A stretch of 59,315 nucleotides of DNA from an uncultured Sutterella sp. (GTDB lineage Bacteria > Pseudomonadota > Gammaproteobacteria > Burkholderiales > Burkholderiaceae_F). Positions 17,537 to 26,047 of this stretch are shown here, in pieces (position 1 is the first letter of the stretch; each line of letters begins with the position of its first letter). The notes beneath the pieces were generated by a model. That model was not told the DNA's origin. It did no database searches and saw only the letters and a list, made by a program, of their open reading frames with translations. The translations under genes were made by a program, and so were the position numbers. Location: NCBI GenBank assembly GCA_937943605.1, contig CALEAW010000019.1:1-59315 (forward strand), given 5' to 3'.

Positions 17537-19576
17537 GTGATTCAAGTCCAAAATCCCTTATTAAATGCCACTGGGCTGATTGATTACAGCGCGATTAAGC
17601 CAACTGATATTGCGCCTGCAGTTGATCAACTCGCTCAACAACTCCAAGACACCATTGCCCAGGTAACGGCGCCCGACACACCTGCAACGTGGGAAGCTGT
17701 TGTTCAACCCTTAGAACTCGCTACGCTCGCCTTTACGCGTGCCTGGGGTGTCGTCGGTCATCTTCAGAGTGTGGTCGATACTCCTGAACTGCGTGATGCC
17801 TATAACGCCAAACTGCCCATGGTGACACAGCTCTTCATTGATCTTTCTCAAAATGAAGCGCTCTTTGCCAAGTACCGCGCCATGAAGGCGTCTGATGCTT
17901 TCGCTACGCTCTCTGACGTGCGTCGTCGCATCATTGACCGTGAAATTCGAGATTTCCGCCTCTCTGGGGCAGAGTTGCCTGAAACAGAGCGCGCACGCGT
18001 CAAAGCAATTGGTGAACGTCTGTCGATGTTGAACCAAAAGTTCAGCGAAAACTTGTTAGACGCAACCAATGCTTGGCATCTTTTAATCGAAGACGAAGCT
18101 CGCTTAGCAGGCATCCCTGCTGACACCAAGGCGATGTACGCTGCAAATGCGAAGGCCGCAGGTCAAACAGGTTGGCGTATTACGCTTCACTTCCCGTCCT
18201 ATTTGCCTGTCATGCAATATGCTGATGACCGTGCCCTCCGTGAAACGGTCTATCACGCTTTTGCCACGCGCGCGGCTGAATTTGACGGTGCAAAGTTTGA
18301 CAATACGCCGTTAATCAAAGAAATCCTGCAGTTGCGCCAAGAAGAGTCGAGTCTCTTGGGTTTTGCTAACTATGCCGAAGCCTCCTTGGCCACCAAGATG
18401 GCCGATACCCCCAAAGAAGTGATCGCCTTCTTGCGTGATCTTGCTTCGCGTGCAAAGCCCTATGCCCAAAAAGACATGACAGCCTTGCGCGCCTTCGCTA
18501 AAGAAACACTTGGCATTGACGATCTCCAACCCTGGGATCAAGCTTACGCCTCTGAAAAATTACGTCAGGCACGCTATAGCTACTCCGATCAAGAAGTTAA
18601 ACAGTATTTCACGGAACCCACTGTCTTTGCTGGACTCTTCCACTTAGCAGAAACGCTCTATGGCATCAAGATTCGTCAGAGCACCGCAAGCACCTGGCAT
18701 CCTGACGTGAAGTTCTTTGAAGTCTTCCGCGACAATCAACTGGTTGCTGCTTTCTACGCAGACCTTTACGCTCGTGAAGGCAAGCGTTCTGGTGCTTGGA
18801 TGGATAGCGACCGTACCCGTTGCTATGTCAATGGCGAACTTCAAACTCCTGTCGCCTATCTCGTCTGCAACTTCGCACCGGGTATCGATGGTCGTCCGGC
18901 CACCATGACCCATGACGACGTCACGACGCTCTTTCATGAGTTCGGTCACTGTCTCCACCACTTGTTAACGCAGCAAACCGAAGTAGCTGTCTCGGGTATC
19001 AGTGGAGTGGAATGGGATGCTGTCGAACTACCGAGCCAGTTTATGGAAAACTTTGCTTGGGAATGGGACGTCGTCAAGCAGCTCACGCATCATATCGATA
19101 CGGGTGCCACGCTTCCTCGCGAACTCTTTGACAAGATGTTGGCTGCCAAGAATTTCCAATCTGGTATGGCCTGTGTGCGTCAGGTCGAGTTTGCCCTCTT
19201 TGACATGCTCCTACATACGTCGTTTGACCCCAATGTGGATGACGTTCAGGCACTCTTAAGCGATGTGCGTCAAGAAGTTGCAGTGAGCTTTCCGCCCGCA
19301 TACAACCGTTTCCCGCAAAGCTTTTCGCATATTTTTGCCGGAGGTTATGCCGCAGGTTACTACAGCTACAAGTGGGCTGAGGTTCTCTCTGCCGACGCTT
19401 TTAGCGCCTTTGAAGAAACAGGGATTCTCAATACCCAAACGGGTCAACGCTTTATGAATGAAATCCTGGCACGTGGCTCGAGTCGCGACGCCATGGATAA
19501 CTTCATCGCGTTTAGAGGTCGTAAACCGAGTATTGACGCATTGATGCGCCATAGCGGTATGGCTGACAACGAGTAA
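17537..19576 (+). CDS. prlC: Oligopeptidase A (M3 zinc metallopeptidase)
   Basis: A 679-residue cytosolic M3-family peptidase that degrades peptides including cleaved signal peptides. The zinc motif is in TLFHEFGHCLHHLL (HEFGH, with the downstream Glu in SGVEWDAVELPSQFMENFAWE). Other family features are the N-terminal NPLL segment and FAGGYAAGYYSYKWAEVLSAD near the C-terminus. It uses GTG at 17537, preceded by AAAAGGAAC. It is full length relative to E. coli PrlC (680 residues). A strong terminator follows. Confidence 0.96.
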   Translation: MIQVQNPLLNATGLIDYSAIKPTDIAPAVDQLAQQLQDTIAQVTAPDTPATWEAVVQPLELATLAFTRAWGVVGHLQSVVDTPELRDAYNAKLPMVTQLFIDLSQNEALFAKYRAMKASDAFATLSDVRRRIIDREIRDFRLSGAELPETERARVKAIGERLSMLNQKFSENLLDATNAWHLLIEDEARLAGIPADTKAMYAANAKAAGQTGWRITLHFPSYLPVMQYADDRALRETVYHAFATRAAEFDGAKFDNTPLIKEILQLRQEESSLLGFANYAEASLATKMADTPKEVIAFLRDLASRAKPYAQKDMTALRAFAKETLGIDDLQPWDQAYASEKLRQARYSYSDQEVKQYFTEPTVFAGLFHLAETLYGIKIRQSTASTWHPDVKFFEVFRDNQLVAAFYADLYAREGKRSGAWMDSDRTRCYVNGELQTPVAYLVCNFAPGIDGRPATMTHDDVTTLFHEFGHCLHHLLTQQTEVAVSGISGVEWDAVELPSQFMENFAWEWDVVKQLTHHIDTGATLPRELFDKMLAAKNFQSGMACVRQVEFALFDMLLHTSFDPNVDDVQALLSDVRQEVAVSFPPAYNRFPQSFSHIFAGGYAAGYYSYKWAEVLSADAFSAFEETGILNTQTGQRFMNEILARGSSRDAMDNFIAFRGRKPSIDALMRHSGMADNE

Positions 19577-19581
19577 CCTTT

Positions 19582-19619
19582 AAAGCCCTTCTCTACATCA
19601 TCACGAGAAGGGCTTTTTC
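19582..19619 (+). terminator. Terminator after prlC
   Basis: Perfect stem AAAGCCCTTCTC (19582-19593) / GAGAAGGGCTTT (19605-19616) followed by T residues. Confidence 0.85.
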
Positions 19620-19684
19620 GTGATCCGTGCTAAAGTCTTCTCGTTCACTTAAAGATTTTCAAGTCACTCGTTAGGAGTACCACA

Positions 19685-20491
19685 GTGCCCACCATTACGC
19701 TTGCCAGCTGGAACGTTAACTCACTAAAAGTTCGACTCCCTCAACTATTAGATTGGCTCACTCACTCTTCTGTTGATGCAATCGTTCTTCAAGAAACAAA
19801 ATTGACCGATGATCAATTCCCAGTGGATGCCATTCAAGAAGCTGGTTTTGATGTGGTCTTTACTGGGCAAAAAACATATAACGGTGTTGCACTCTTGACG
19901 CGCCGTGCCACCATGGGTGCACCTGTCGACGTAGACTTGAATCTACCCGGGTTTCCAGATGAGCAAAAGCGTCTCGTTGCTGCGACCCTCACACATTTAG
20001 CGAGTGGAGAATCGCTTCGTTTCGTTGGGGGCTATTTTCCGAACGGTATGACACCTGGCAGTTGGAAATACCTCTATAAGTTAGATTGGTTGCGCGCCCT
20101 TCGAACCTATTTAGACACGAGCCTCAAAACCTATCCTCGTCTCGTTCTTGGTGGGGACTTCAATATTGCGCCAACAGACTTAGACGTGTGGAACCCTGAA
20201 AGCTGGAAAGACGGCATCTTAGTGAGCCCACCAGAACGTCAAGCTTTTCAAGACCTCTTAAGCCTTGGTCTCACCGATAGTTATCGCCACTGTCATCCCG
20301 ATGAAGTGGGGTACTCTTGGTGGGATTACCGCATGAAAGGCTTTGAAAAAAATCACGGGCTCAGAATCGACCACTTGCTGATTTCTGATGCTTTGATGCC
20401 TCAGCTTTCTGAAGCTAATATTCACACGGCGATGAGAGCCCAGGCGCAACCGTCTGATCATGCACCAGTCTTGGTGACATTCAACTTTTAA
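19685..20491 (+). CDS. xthA: Exodeoxyribonuclease III
   Basis: A 268-residue AP endonuclease / 3'-5' exonuclease of the endonuclease-exonuclease-phosphatase fold. Visible are LASWNVNSLKVRL, LQETKL (metal-binding Glu), YNGVALLTR, GGYFPNG, LGGDFNIAP (catalytic Asp/Asn), DSYRHCHPDEVGYSWWDYR, and the C-terminal LRIDHLLIS with SDHAPV (Asp-His). GTG at 19685 is the start, preceded by TTAGGAGT. It is transcribed alone and ends at a hairpin between convergent genes. Confidence 0.95.
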   Translation: MPTITLASWNVNSLKVRLPQLLDWLTHSSVDAIVLQETKLTDDQFPVDAIQEAGFDVVFTGQKTYNGVALLTRRATMGAPVDVDLNLPGFPDEQKRLVAATLTHLASGESLRFVGGYFPNGMTPGSWKYLYKLDWLRALRTYLDTSLKTYPRLVLGGDFNIAPTDLDVWNPESWKDGILVSPPERQAFQDLLSLGLTDSYRHCHPDEVGYSWWDYRMKGFEKNHGLRIDHLLISDALMPQLSEANIHTAMRAQAQPSDHAPVLVTFNF

Positions 20492-20498
20492 AGTTGAA

Positions 20499-20526
20499 AT
20501 GAGGCGAAGTTTTCACTTCGCCTCAT
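20499..20526. terminator. Bidirectional terminator after xthA
   Basis: Perfect 11-bp stem ATGAGGCGAAG (20499-20509) / CTTCGCCTCAT (20516-20526). It sits immediately between convergent xthA and the minus-strand membrane-protein gene. Confidence 0.75.
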
Positions 20527-20529
20527 ACT

Positions 20530-21111
20530 TTATCGAGTGATTTTTTGAACCTCGTACCTCAGCGTATCCGTCCAACGTGCGAATTGCAAAGCCTCTTCAT
20601 TGTCCGAACGAGGTTTCTCCAACCAACGTTGTCCCCATTGCACTAAAGACTGTGCATCGTACGTTTCAAATGGGAGGCCAGCTATTGGATCTGATTGATA
20701 TTTTTGAACGTCGATCAAAAGATCCTCGATGCCTTCAATTTGACGCACCTCTTCGACGGCGACCTTGATCCCATCAAGACCCACGATGATCTCTAAACCA
20801 AACGGCACTTCACTTTCTGGGTCATGCAGCAATACAACCGTTTCTTCAGCCCACAACGGACGATCATGCCAACGGCGCCAAAAATAGAAGATCGGCCATA
20901 ACGCAAAAGCCAACCAAAAAGGTGCTGTCAGTAAGCCGGCAACACTAAGTCCATTAAGCCCCAAGAGACCTTGCGTTCCCTCCATCGTGAGCGAGGTACC
21001 CAACATCCCCCAAATCGCCCAAACCATCCAAGCACGTTTGGCTTTCGTGCTCGATAGTCGACAACGAATTTTCTGCTTCCAACTTAAAGCGGGCATGTGT
21101 TTATCATCCAT
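20530..21111 (-). CDS. Unknown membrane protein in the ntrBC operon
   Basis: A 193-residue protein I do not recognise. Residues 1-25 are basic and cytosolic. Two hydrophobic stretches (about 28-42 and 55-76, the latter LSVAGLLTAPFWLAFALWPIF) would form a membrane hairpin. The remaining 115 residues are soluble and acidic, probably cytosolic. The start overlaps the end of the upstream unknown gene (21104-21709), which itself overlaps ntrC, so it is the last gene of the ntrB-ntrC transcription unit. An internal Met six codons later is an alternative start. A link to nitrogen control is suggested only by position. Confidence 0.7.
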   Translation of the reverse strand: MDDKHMPALSWKQKIRCRLSSTKAKRAWMVWAIWGMLGTSLTMEGTQGLLGLNGLSVAGLLTAPFWLAFALWPIFYFWRRWHDRPLWAEETVVLLHDPESEVPFGLEIIVGLDGIKVAVEEVRQIEGIEDLLIDVQKYQSDPIAGLPFETYDAQSLVQWGQRWLEKPRSDNEEALQFARWTDTLRYEVQKITR

Positions 21112-21709
21112 CTTGATTCAACCAATGTTTAAGTTCATTCGTCAGTGCTTCAACAAAAGCAGGCGTGGTGCGCTGACTTGGAATAGGCAAACTAATGACC
21201 AATGCTCGTTCCCACCGTTGCGCTTGTGCACGTAGCCGTGTGTTACAAAGCCTTGTTGGAGGCATCAAAGGTTTGCCTAACGCAGGTTCAAGCGCATTCT
21301 CGATCTCTGGCACCAACAACGCATCATGCAAATAGCATGAAACCAACACAATGAGCGCGGGTTGCGTATCGTTCATTTCTTCAATAAACGCTTCCGACTG
21401 CTTCACGAGCGCATTCACCATCTGTGGACCATGTAACGATTGGCTTTCCCAGGTTTCAGGCCATACACAAAGACGAAAAGCAGGTGCCATTCGCTTTACA
21501 TCTAAGCCTGCTTGATGAAGCCAACCTAACACCGTTGCCACCACGAAGCCGCGATCGACATGAGGTGAATTAATCAGCCCTTTCGGTTCATTTTGATCAA
21601 TGGTCGTCTGTTGAGACCCATATCCTGGCAGTAGAACCAAAGCAATCCCCCGATGCATATTTTCAGGGGTATCCAGTGTTTTAGGGGGATTAGAACGAAC
21701 CTCAGTCAT
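21104..21709 (-). CDS. Unknown soluble protein translationally coupled to ntrC
   Basis: A 201-residue cytosolic protein with no signal peptide or membrane segment and no motif I can assign. It is rich in Leu and Pro, with a hydrophobic core strand PALIVLVSCYLHDALLVPEI and several Trp residues. Its ATG lies inside the 3' end of ntrC (8-nt overlap) and its stop overlaps the next gene, so it is firmly in the operon. The coding assignment is secure from the tight overlaps. The function is unknown. Confidence 0.7.
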   Translation of the reverse strand: MTEVRSNPPKTLDTPENMHRGIALVLLPGYGSQQTTIDQNEPKGLINSPHVDRGFVVATVLGWLHQAGLDVKRMAPAFRLCVWPETWESQSLHGPQMVNALVKQSEAFIEEMNDTQPALIVLVSCYLHDALLVPEIENALEPALGKPLMPPTRLCNTRLRAQAQRWERALVISLPIPSQRTTPAFVEALTNELKHWLNQDG

Positions 21710-23186
21710 CTAACCCTAATTCCTGAATCTTTCTCGTCAACGTATTGCGCCCCAAACCTAAACGTTGAGCTGCCTCCATCCGTCGACCACGTGTAACAGT
21801 CAGTGCCTCTTGGATCACGGTTCTCTCAAAGTCTTGCAGCAAAGCGCCCCAAACGTCAGGAAGACCTTTGGATAATTGCTCAGCCGCCGTTTGCGCCAAA
21901 CTTTGAGTCCAATCTCCTAGCGTTGCCGCACTTGACTCAGTCCGCTTTAGATCGTTCTGCTGAGTTTGATCTTTGATGTCATCAGGCAAGTCTTCTACAC
22001 GCACTTCGACTGAAGGCGCCATCACCAACAACCAACGACAAAGATTTTCTAACTGACGTACGTTGCCGGGAAACGGAAATTTTTCGAGGAGAGATAATGC
22101 TTCAGGCGTTAAACGCTTCGGTTCAACACCCATATCTTTAGCCCCTGACAAAAGAAAATGTTGAGCTAAAGGTGCGATATCCTCAGAACGCTCTCTTAAA
22201 GGCGGAAGTCTTAACCGAATCACATTAAGTCGATGATACAAATCCTCTCTAAAGCGCCCTTCTTTAACGCAAGCCTCTAAATTTTGATTGGTTGCCGCAA
22301 TAATGCGAACGTCCGAACGAATCGACTGATGACCGCCTACACGATAAAAAAAGCCATTACTCAAAACACGGAGTAATCGTGTCTGGAGTTCCATGGGCAT
22401 GTCACCTATTTCGTCCAAAAATAGTGTGCCACCTCTCGCTTGCTCAAAGCGACCTAACCGTAAAGCGGTGGCACCTGTAAACGCCCCTTTTTCATGACCA
22501 AATAGTTCACTTTCTAAGAGTTCTCGAGGAATCGCAGCCATATTAATCGCGATATAGGGCTTGTCAGCTCGTTGGCTATGTCGCCAAATCGCTCTCGCGA
22601 CCACTTCTTTACCTGCGCCCGATTCACCCGTTAATAAAACCGTGACGTTACTTTGAGAGAGTCGACCAATTGCTCGGAAAACTTCTTGCATAGCTGGTGC
22701 CTGACCGATCAAATCAGGAACCATTTGCGCTTCATCTTGTTCGTCCCTATTCGCAGTATCATTAGCCGCCCTCGATGACAAAAGACTACGCTCCGACTCC
22801 TTCATGGCGCGCTCAATGAGTTCAACTGCTTTGGTAACATCAAAAGGCTTCGTCAAATATTCGAACGCACCACCCTGAAATGCCGACACTGCGCTATCGA
22901 GATCAGAATAAGCCGTCATAATAATGACAGGAAGATGCGGCCAATCCGTCTTAATACGACTTAAAAGCTCAACCCCACTTAAGCCTGGCATACGAATGTC
23001 GCTCACCAACACCAAGGGTTGCTCGACCTCAAGTGCCTCTAAAACATCTTGTGCGCGTTCAAACAATCGGCAAGTGTGCCCCGCCTTAGACAAAGCGCGC
23101 GACAAAACCCATCGAATCGCATGATCATCATCAACAACCCAAATCGGGGCGGTCTCTTCTTTTTCTATCACGATATCCTCACTCAC
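21702..23186 (-). CDS. ntrC: Nitrogen regulation response regulator NtrC (sigma-54 activator)
   Basis: A 494-residue enhancer-binding protein. It has an N-terminal receiver domain (D63 in SDIRMPGLSG), a central AAA+ domain (GESGAGKE Walker A, GAFTGA sigma-54 contact loop in FGHEKGAFTGAT, GGTLFLDEIGDM Walker B) and a C-terminal Fis-type helix-turn-helix (RMEAAQRLGLGRNTLTRKI). It activates sigma-54 promoters under nitrogen limitation; the glnA promoter in this window is a likely target. It starts at GTG (23184-23186), overlapping the ntrB stop by GTGA, indicating translational coupling. Confidence 0.96.
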   Translation of the reverse strand: MSEDIVIEKEETAPIWVVDDDHAIRWVLSRALSKAGHTCRLFERAQDVLEALEVEQPLVLVSDIRMPGLSGVELLSRIKTDWPHLPVIIMTAYSDLDSAVSAFQGGAFEYLTKPFDVTKAVELIERAMKESERSLLSSRAANDTANRDEQDEAQMVPDLIGQAPAMQEVFRAIGRLSQSNVTVLLTGESGAGKEVVARAIWRHSQRADKPYIAINMAAIPRELLESELFGHEKGAFTGATALRLGRFEQARGGTLFLDEIGDMPMELQTRLLRVLSNGFFYRVGGHQSIRSDVRIIAATNQNLEACVKEGRFREDLYHRLNVIRLRLPPLRERSEDIAPLAQHFLLSGAKDMGVEPKRLTPEALSLLEKFPFPGNVRQLENLCRWLLVMAPSVEVRVEDLPDDIKDQTQQNDLKRTESSAATLGDWTQSLAQTAAEQLSKGLPDVWGALLQDFERTVIQEALTVTRGRRMEAAQRLGLGRNTLTRKIQELGLDD

Positions 23187-24277
23187 GATAACGTCAAGGG
23201 CATTAAGACTCTAAAGCACGTTCTACCAGGCACGCTCTCTAAAAGAATCGTGCCGCCTCCCTGTCTCACAAAAGTCTGCGCCAAACTTAAACCTAACCCA
23301 GAGCCTTCAGCACGTCCTGTCACCAGTGGATAAAACACTTTTTCTTGCATCTCTAGTGGAATGCCTGGACCATTGTCAATCACTTCAGCTGCCAAAGCCA
23401 ATCTCACACGTTCTGAGCCAATCAACACATCTCGCACAATACGTGTCCTTAAAGTGATCGTTGCCGTTCCTTGCACACGCGCTTGCGTTAACGCTTCTGC
23501 GGCATTTTTGACCAAATTCAAAAAGACCTGTGTCAATCGTGCCTTATCACCCATGATGGCGGGCGCAGAAATGTCATAGTCTCGCACGAATGTCAAATGC
23601 TGGGGATACTCCATCAAAACCAAGCTTTTCACGTGCTCTAAAATTTCGTGGAGATTGAGAAGCTCTTTCGAAGTCGCTTGTCGATAAGGCGCCAAAAATC
23701 GATCAACCAGAGCTTGCAAACGATCGGCTTCACCAATGATGATGCTAGTACACTCACGATCTTCTTCTCGAACGAGATCGGCATCTAAAAGTTGCGCTGC
23801 ACCACGAATACCTCCTAACGGATTCTTGATTTCGTGAGCTAAATTACGTAGCAACTGTCGATTAGCTTCCATTAATTCACACGACGTCTGCTCACGATCC
23901 TGCAAAAGCGTATCTTCAACCTCAACGACCTCAACGAGCGCACGCGCCATCGGATAATCTTCACACAGTTCAGTCACCACCGAAAGCACTGCCTGAACAT
24001 GAACCTCTTCGGGCTGAGTACCTCGCTTTAATCGCAAAAGACGCGCTACTAATCGAGCGGGCATTAATTGATCATCGCTAACCAAATGACGAAACCACTC
24101 TTCACACTCCGGTAAACGTTCAATCAAACGCATGCCTGTGAACGTTTTACGAGAGGTTTCCAGAAGCATTTCCGCCGCTCCGTTGCCCCATACAATCGTG
24201 CCCTGCTCATCCGTCAGAAAGACGGCGGTCGACAGCTGATCCATGGCAAGCTGCCAACTATCCTTTTTGCGACGCAT
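23183..24277 (-). CDS. ntrB: Nitrogen regulation sensor kinase NtrB
   Basis: A cytosolic histidine kinase/phosphatase with no membrane segments. An N-terminal PAS domain (LSTAVFLTDEQGTIVWGNGAAEML) is followed by HisKA with phospho-acceptor His in NLAHEIKNPLGGIRGAAQLL and HATPase (NLVKNAAEAL, DNGPGIP, GSGLGLSLAQTFV). PII proteins normally control it. The ATG at 24277 is preferred because GAGGA lies just upstream; a TTG one codon earlier is less likely. It is downstream of glnA behind a terminator and is coupled to ntrC. Confidence 0.95.
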   Translation of the reverse strand: MRRKKDSWQLAMDQLSTAVFLTDEQGTIVWGNGAAEMLLETSRKTFTGMRLIERLPECEEWFRHLVSDDQLMPARLVARLLRLKRGTQPEEVHVQAVLSVVTELCEDYPMARALVEVVEVEDTLLQDREQTSCELMEANRQLLRNLAHEIKNPLGGIRGAAQLLDADLVREEDRECTSIIIGEADRLQALVDRFLAPYRQATSKELLNLHEILEHVKSLVLMEYPQHLTFVRDYDISAPAIMGDKARLTQVFLNLVKNAAEALTQARVQGTATITLRTRIVRDVLIGSERVRLALAAEVIDNGPGIPLEMQEKVFYPLVTGRAEGSGLGLSLAQTFVRQGGGTILLESVPGRTCFRVLMPLTLS

Positions 24278-24298
24278 CAATCAAGATTCCTCATGAAA

Positions 24299-24333
24299 AA
24301 GCGGGCTACGGCAGAATATCGCCGAGCCCGCTT
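24299..24333 (-). terminator. Terminator after glnA
   Basis: Stem AAGCGGGCT (24299-24307) / AGCCCGCTT (24325-24333) with an inner GGC/GCC. The A-run at 24296-24300 gives a T-run on the minus strand. This separates glnA from ntrBC and may allow partial read-through. Confidence 0.75.
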
Positions 24334-24367
24334 CTATGGTCATGCTAGATATGCCAACGTTAACCCA

Positions 24368-25780
24368 TTAGAGCGAATAGTACATGTCGTATTCGATCGG
24401 GGTAACGGCCAAGCGCCAACGCTGAACTTCTTCCATCTTCATGGCGATATAAGCGTCGATAAATTCATCCGTAAAGACGCCACCACGGGTCAAGAATTCA
24501 CGATCCTTATCCAAGCACTCAAGCGCCTGATCCAAAGACGAGCAGATCGTCGGGATCTTAGCGTTTTCTTCAGGCGGCAGATCATAAAGGTTCTTGTCTG
24601 CAGCATCACCCGGATGAATCTTATTCTGGATACCGTCTAAGCCCGCCATCAAGAGTGCGGAGAAAGCCAAATACGGGTTAGCGGCCGGATCCGGGAAACG
24701 GACTTCAACACGACGAGCCTTCGGGCTATTCACATGCGGAATACGAATCGAAGCCGAACGGTTGCAAGACGAATAAGCCAACTTCACCGGAGCTTCAAAA
24801 CCAGGCACCAAACGACGATAAGAGTTGATCGTCGGGTTGGTGAGCGCATTGAGGGCGCGTGCGTGCTTGATCACACCACCAATATAGTAGAGTGCCATTT
24901 CAGAGAGGCCAGCATAGCCATTACCAGCAAAGAGGTTCTGACCATCCTTCCAAATGGACTGATGCACATGCATACCAGAGCCCGCATCGCCTTCGATGGG
25001 CTTCGGCATGAAGGTGGCCGTCTTACCATAAGCGGCAGCCACATTCTGTACCGTGTACTTCGTGATCTGCGTCCAGTCGGCGCGCTTCACGAGCGTGCTA
25101 AAGCGCGTACCGATTTCGCACTGACCTGCGCCACCCACTTCATGATGGTGAATTTCGACAGGCACACCCTGCTGATCGAGCAACGTGCACATTTCAGCGC
25201 GCATATCAGCAAAAGAGTCCACCGGAGACACAGGGAAATAACCACCCTTCACACGGTTGTGGTAGCCCAGATTGCCACCTTCTTGCTTCAAGCCCGTCGC
25301 CCAAGGACCTTCTTCACTTTCGACTTCAAAGAAGCTCTTACCCATGCGATGTTCCCAACGCACAGCATCGAAAATAAAGAATTCAGGTTCTGGACCAAAA
25401 TAGGCCGTATCGCCAATGCCCGTAGACTTCAAATAGGCTTCAGCGCGAAGACCGATCGAACGCGGATCGCGATCATAATCCTTACCCGTATTGGGCTCAT
25501 GAACCGCGCACTGAAGAATCAATGTATTGGCCTCACGGAACGGGTCCATGCGAGCAGAATCGGGATCCGGCATCAAAAGCATGTCAGAGGCTTCAATACC
25601 ACGCCAGCCAGCAAAGGACGAACCGTCAAAGGGCTGGCCAAGTTCGAATACGTCTTCATCGATCATGGCGGCAGGCACGGTCACGTGCATTTCTTTACCG
25701 CGAATATCCGTCAAACGCAGATCCACGAACTTGACATCATTGTCCTTAATCATCTGCAAAACATCAGAAACGGACGTCAT
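24368..25780 (-). CDS. glnA: Glutamine synthetase type I
   Basis: A 470-residue enzyme that condenses glutamate, ammonia and ATP to glutamine, forming a dodecamer. Motifs include FDGSSFAGWRGIEASDM near the N-terminus, the active-site stretch EVGGAGQCEIG, the ATP-binding KPIEGDAGSGMHVHQS, and the adenylylation-loop region NLYDLPPEE (Tyr target of GlnE). This is the GSI-beta, adenylylation-regulated type. A sigma-54 promoter and an NtrC box lie upstream, and ntrB-ntrC follow, so the locus is a self-contained nitrogen-control unit. AGGAGA precedes the ATG. Confidence 0.98.
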   Translation of the reverse strand: MTSVSDVLQMIKDNDVKFVDLRLTDIRGKEMHVTVPAAMIDEDVFELGQPFDGSSFAGWRGIEASDMLLMPDPDSARMDPFREANTLILQCAVHEPNTGKDYDRDPRSIGLRAEAYLKSTGIGDTAYFGPEPEFFIFDAVRWEHRMGKSFFEVESEEGPWATGLKQEGGNLGYHNRVKGGYFPVSPVDSFADMRAEMCTLLDQQGVPVEIHHHEVGGAGQCEIGTRFSTLVKRADWTQITKYTVQNVAAAYGKTATFMPKPIEGDAGSGMHVHQSIWKDGQNLFAGNGYAGLSEMALYYIGGVIKHARALNALTNPTINSYRRLVPGFEAPVKLAYSSCNRSASIRIPHVNSPKARRVEVRFPDPAANPYLAFSALLMAGLDGIQNKIHPGDAADKNLYDLPPEENAKIPTICSSLDQALECLDKDREFLTRGGVFTDEFIDAYIAMKMEEVQRWRLAVTPIEYDMYYSL

Positions 25781-25880
25781 TTATTTGTCTCCTAGAGATT
25801 AGCCAGCAAGGCAATTTTTACGCCTAGCCTGGTATGAATTGGGGCAAACGAGCTAAACCCGTCATGTTTGACCAATTAGT

Positions 25881-25896
25881 AGCAAAATCCATGCCA
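25881..25896 (-). promoter_or_regulatory. Sigma-54 promoter of glnA
   Basis: On the minus strand TGGCATGGATTTTGCT matches the -24/-12 consensus TGGCACG-N4-TTGCW, with the required 10 nt between GG and GC. It lies about 100 nt upstream of the glnA start codon. Confidence 0.8.
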
Positions 25897-26021
25897 AAGC
25901 GTGCAATAAGAAAGAATGGCTTACTTTGAGGCATTTCTATCAAACTCAACCTTTGACGAAGCCCTTTTGGCACCACAATGCTCTCTTTTATGCACTAGCA
26001 TGAATCACATCTTTTTATTAT

Positions 26022-26038
26022 CGCACTTCTTTGGTGCA
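26022..26038 (-). promoter_or_regulatory. NtrC-binding enhancer site for glnA
   Basis: The minus strand reads TGCACCAAAGAAGTGCG, matching the NtrC consensus TGCACC-N5-GGTGCA at 13 of 17 positions with correct half-site spacing. It lies about 130 bp upstream of the -12 element, a normal enhancer distance. A weaker half-site (GTGGTGCC) lies between the two. Confidence 0.6.
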
Positions 26039-26047
26039 TTCTGAGCA

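Noticed and set aside
24734..25795. Long (353-codon) plus-strand frame opposite glnA
   Set aside because: Antisense shadow of a strongly conserved gene; composition is the complement of glnA codons, with no known domain.
25955..25985. Second sigma-54-like element TGGCAC...ATGC on the plus strand
   Set aside because: Spacing between GG and GC is 9 rather than 10 nt and it faces the 3' end of hemW.
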